From assembly GCF_006352025.1 (NCBI RefSeq), contig NZ_CP040937.1, forward strand, positions 1 through 64,000: a stretch of DNA of 64,000 nt, read 5' to 3'. Position 1 is the stretch's first letter. Each line of letters starts with the position of its first letter. Positions 61,495 to 64,000 of this stretch are shown piece by piece. The DNA comes from Hymenobacter sp. DG01 (GTDB lineage: Bacteria; Bacteroidota; Bacteroidia; Cytophagales; Hymenobacteraceae). The notes beneath the pieces were generated by a model, which worked only from the letters and a program-made list of their open reading frames with translations, had not been told where the DNA came from and did not search any database. The position numbers were made by a program, and so were the translations under genes.

Positions 61495-62637
61495 ATGTTC
61501 TCAGATTTTCCCAACCTGCACCCCCTGGTGGTGCATCTACCTATTGTCCTGCTGCTGCTCAGCGCGGGCCTGCAGGCGCTGAACGTGTACAAGGACTGGC
61601 CACCGGTGAAGTGGATTACCATGGCCGTGATGGCCGGCGGCTTTCTGGGAGCTCTGGCCGCCAGCACCGTGTTTCATGCCATGCCCATGGGTCTGGCACC
61701 CCGGGCCGCCGCCGTTTTTGAAGCCCACGAAAAGTTCGCGGGCTACACCCTGTGGCTTTCCGGCATTACCTTGCTGCTGACCGGTGTCGGCACGTTTTTC
61801 AAGATTCAGCGGCGGGCCTACGAAATCCTGGTGCTGGTGTCGGCCGTCGCCACGGCCGGGGTATTGTCGGTGGCTGGGCACCGTGGGGCGCAGCTGGTGT
61901 ACGTCGAGGGCGTGGGGCCGCAGGGCCGCCTGCTCGATAAAAGCCACGGCCATGGGGGCGGGGAAGCCATGCCCGCTATGGAGATGGAGGCCGATACGCA
62001 CAACGAGGCGGCAGGGGGCAACGACCACAACGCGAACCAGGCTCCCGCTTCACCCAACCCACTCGCGGCCCCGGGTTCTGCTGATATGCCCGGCATGGAT
62101 ATGAACGGGCCCGCCTCCACCAGCAAGGACAGCCGCACGGCCCCGGGCGCGATGGACAACAGGGCTATGCCCGGCCGCCAGCCGGCTGGTCCGCCAGCCC
62201 CCGCTAACAGCACCATGCCGGACATGCCGGGCATGCGCATGCCCGCTGAAAAGATGACTCAGCCCATGCCCGCGGGCATGGATAGGAGCCGCCCGGCCCG
62301 GCAGAAACCCATGAACGATATGCCCGGGATGGAGAATATGCCCGGCATGAGCCCGCCGAAATCAGGTGCCAAAAAGCCAGCCAAAGCCCCATCCGGCATG
62401 GCGGGCATGGGCACCATGGCCGATATGCCGGGCATGAAGGCGCCGGGTTCAAAGCAGCCCAAGCAAGCCACGCCGCCAATGGACAACATGAGCGATATGC
62501 CCGGTATGGAAAAAGGCCAGCCCATGCCCGCCATGGGCCCGATGCCGGGCATGCGCATGCCCACCAACCCCCTGGACAAGTTCCGCTTCGAGGACAACAA
62601 CCCCGCCCGGAACAAACCCAAGCATGCTAACCAGTAG
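61495..62637 (+). CDS. DUF2231 membrane protein with long Met/Gly/Pro-rich tail
   Basis: From ATG 61495 the 380-residue protein has four hydrophobic segments starting with the DUF2231 signature FSDFPNLHPLVVHLPIVLLL (conserved LHP...HLP), about 140 residues in all. Then comes a tail of about 230 residues in which MPGM, MPAM and similar units recur more than a dozen times, mixed with His, Pro and Lys. DUF2231 resembles a heme or quinone-linked membrane domain; the MPGM repeats look like Cu(I)/Ag(I) binders as in CopA/CueO Met-rich segments. The gene starts 7 bp before the multicopper oxidase, whose Met-rich insert resembles this tail. Confidence 0.78.
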   Translation: MFSDFPNLHPLVVHLPIVLLLLSAGLQALNVYKDWPPVKWITMAVMAGGFLGALAASTVFHAMPMGLAPRAAAVFEAHEKFAGYTLWLSGITLLLTGVGTFFKIQRRAYEILVLVSAVATAGVLSVAGHRGAQLVYVEGVGPQGRLLDKSHGHGGGEAMPAMEMEADTHNEAAGGNDHNANQAPASPNPLAAPGSADMPGMDMNGPASTSKDSRTAPGAMDNRAMPGRQPAGPPAPANSTMPDMPGMRMPAEKMTQPMPAGMDRSRPARQKPMNDMPGMENMPGMSPPKSGAKKPAKAPSGMAGMGTMADMPGMKAPGSKQPKQATPPMDNMSDMPGMEKGQPMPAMGPMPGMRMPTNPLDKFRFEDNNPARNKPKHANQ

Positions 62638-62644
62638 CGACCCG

Positions 62645-64000
62645 ATGAGATTATTTGCCCTTCTACTCTTTCTGCTTGGTTCGCTTTCCCTGGCCGCCCA
62701 AACGCCCCAGCACCAGGCCATGCCCAAAAGCAAGGCCGCCAATGGCCCGGCCACCCCACCCCCGGATCAGGACCTGCGGGGCCACGTGGTGGCGCCCCGC
62801 ACGGGCCACGCCGGCCACCGGGTCGAATATGACCTGTACGTGGATGAGCGGGAGGTAAGCTACACCGGCAAAACCCGCCTGGCTATTGCCATCAACGGGC
62901 AGATTCCGGCCCCCACGCTGCGCTTCACTGAGGGCGACACGGCTATCATCCGGGTACACAACCAGATGAGCGTGGAAACCAGCATTCACTGGCATGGGCT
63001 GCTGCTGCCTAACGACCAGGACGGGGTGCCCTACCTTAACACGGCCCCTATTGAGCCGGGCGGCATGCACACCTTCACGTTTCCGCTGATCCAGAGCGGC
63101 ACCTATTGGTACCACTCCCATACCATGCTGCAGGAGCAGAACGGGCTGTACGGCTCCATCGTCATTCAGCCCAAGCAGGTGAAGTACGAGCTCAAGGAGT
63201 ACGTGCTCCTGCTCTCCGACTGGACCGACCACCCACCCAAGGAAGTGCTGCGCTACCTCAAGCGGGCCGGCGAGTGGTTTGCCGTGCAGAAAGGCGCCAC
63301 GCAAAGCTACGGCGAGGCTGTTGCGGCCGGCTATTTCAAGGACAAAGTCCGGCAGGAGTGGGGCCGCATGCCGGCCATGGACCTCACCGACATCTACTAT
63401 AACAAGTTCCTCACCAATGGCCGCGAGCAGAGCTACTACCCTGACGCCAAGCCCGGGGAAGTGGTGCGCCTGCGCGTCATTAACGGCAGCGCCTCCTCCT
63501 ACTTCTACCTGCAGTATGCCGGCGGCCCCATGCAGGTCATCGCCGCCGATGGCATCAACGTGGAGCCTTTCCCCGTCAGCAAGCTTGAAATTGCCACGGC
63601 CGAAACCTACGACCTACTGGTGACCATTCCACCCGCGGGCGCGGCCGAACTGCGGGCCACCGCCAACGACATCACGGGCTACTCGTCCAGCTTCTTTGGG
63701 ACCGGCGAGCCGATGAAAGCGCCCGATTTGCCGCGCATTAACTACTTCCAGATGATGCGGGAAATGGGCAGCATGGGTAATATGACCGGTATGGACACGG
63801 GCGGCAACGGCCAGATGGACCCTAATGGCGGCATGAAGGGCATGGATATGAAAGGGGGCAGTGGGGAGATGAAAGACATGAACATGCCGGCTGGCCGGCA
63901 GTCTACGCAGCCCGCGGACCCCTCTATGAAAGGGATGGATATGAAAAACGGCACCATGCCTGCCAGCACGGCCCCCTCTCCCCAAAACCGGCCCATGAAC
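62645..64000 (+). CDS. copA: Multicopper oxidase (CopA type), 3' end outside the window
   Basis: The ATG at 62645 opens a frame with no stop to the right edge: 452 residues visible. Signal peptide (LFALLLFLLGSLSLAAQ), then VEYDLYVDEREVSY, SIHWHGLLLPNDQDGVPYLN (type 2/3 copper ligands HWHG), SGTYWYHSHTMLQEQNGLYG (HSH), and VVRLRVINGSASSYFYLQYA in domain 2. From about residue 375 a Met-rich insert appears (MREMGSMGNMTGMD, MKGMDMKGGSG), as in periplasmic CopA-type copper oxidases. It would oxidise Cu(I) to Cu(II). The C-terminal HCHxxxHxxxxM copper motif lies outside the window. Symbol here is the Pseudomonas-type oxidase copA, not the ATPase. Confidence 0.9.
   Translation, partial: MRLFALLLFLLGSLSLAAQTPQHQAMPKSKAANGPATPPPDQDLRGHVVAPRTGHAGHRVEYDLYVDEREVSYTGKTRLAIAINGQIPAPTLRFTEGDTAIIRVHNQMSVETSIHWHGLLLPNDQDGVPYLNTAPIEPGGMHTFTFPLIQSGTYWYHSHTMLQEQNGLYGSIVIQPKQVKYELKEYVLLLSDWTDHPPKEVLRYLKRAGEWFAVQKGATQSYGEAVAAGYFKDKVRQEWGRMPAMDLTDIYYNKFLTNGREQSYYPDAKPGEVVRLRVINGSASSYFYLQYAGGPMQVIAADGINVEPFPVSKLEIATAETYDLLVTIPPAGAAELRATANDITGYSSSFFGTGEPMKAPDLPRINYFQMMREMGSMGNMTGMDTGGNGQMDPNGGMKGMDMKGGSGEMKDMNMPAGRQSTQPADPSMKGMDMKNGTMPASTAPSPQNRPMN

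Noticed and set aside
18284..62754. Numerous long antisense frames over RND, ATPase and adaptor genes
   Set aside because: These are shadows caused by GC-rich third positions. They lack domain signatures and start contexts and are fully overlapped by well-supported genes.
1..64000. rRNA, tRNA or known riboswitch
   Set aside because: I saw no cloverleaf, rRNA core sequence or aptamer consensus, but a covariance-model scan would be needed to exclude small RNAs.

Overview
The window looks like part of a plasmid, or a plasmid-derived island, from a Bacteroidota bacterium close to Hymenobacter. The case for this rests on families confined or nearly confined to that phylum (HYC_CC_PP, DUF6660, DUF6122, DUF6428, the GDCCVxC protein), on promoters of the TAnnTTTG type rather than TATAAT, and on GC-rich coding sequence. 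The genus is inferred; no rRNA or tRNA gene is present. The left 5 kb is a replication and maintenance backbone, visibly more AT-rich than the rest: an unidentified gene cut by the left edge, a serine recombinase, a repeat-rich candidate centromere, parA with a small partner gene, an iteron array, and a Rep initiator whose own start codon lies in an iteron and which carries a further iteron inside its coding sequence.

From 5.5 to 33 kb, on the plus strand, lie stacked metal-resistance modules: (i) a CzcA-TolC fusion pump with its CzcB adaptor, a Zn/Cd-type P-ATPase and a DUF305 lipoprotein; (ii) a Cus-type copper module of HYC_CC_PP protein, frameshifted CusA, CusC and two adaptors carrying metal-binding domains, followed by small copper-binding proteins; (iii) a CsoR-like repressor, thioredoxin-like protein, P1B ATPase with the unusual motif YPC and an HMA domain at each end, MFS transporter, HMA lipoprotein and CcdA-like membrane protein; (iv) an ars operon with arsR, DUF6428, a phosphoesterase, an acetyltransferase and the Acr3 arsenite pump, but no arsC.

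From 33 to 48 kb the genes are on the minus strand. First comes a mercury uptake operon (ArsR-type regulator, fused MerT-MerP, GDCCVxC protein, no merA). Then comes a block unrelated to metals: hipBA with a clean operator, and two adjacent genes, one a 1249-residue protein with a Cap4/DUF4297-like nuclease signature and the other a 416-residue protein with helix-hairpin-helix-like and D...ExE nuclease-like motifs. I regard this pair as the best candidate for an undescribed, probably anti-phage, system. It is followed by DUF4396, a frameshifted small gene, DUF6122, DUF305 and a CopA - cupredoxin - AraC copper operon.

From 48 kb to the right edge, on the plus strand, there are His- and Met-rich periplasmic proteins, a complete tripartite RND operon, a second AraC-type regulator, an HNH-like gene, a Csp copper-storage protein, an HMA chaperone, a Met-rich DUF2231 protein and a multicopper oxidase cut by the right edge.

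Regulation is partly legible: palindromic operators precede both arsR genes and hipB; a 14-bp element lies 78 to 80 bp before three copper-related genes (copA and two HMA chaperones); and the two AraC regulators carry an N-terminal CxxC segment that could sense metal directly. At least three genes are interrupted by apparent indels, so either genuine decay or residual base-call errors must be considered.
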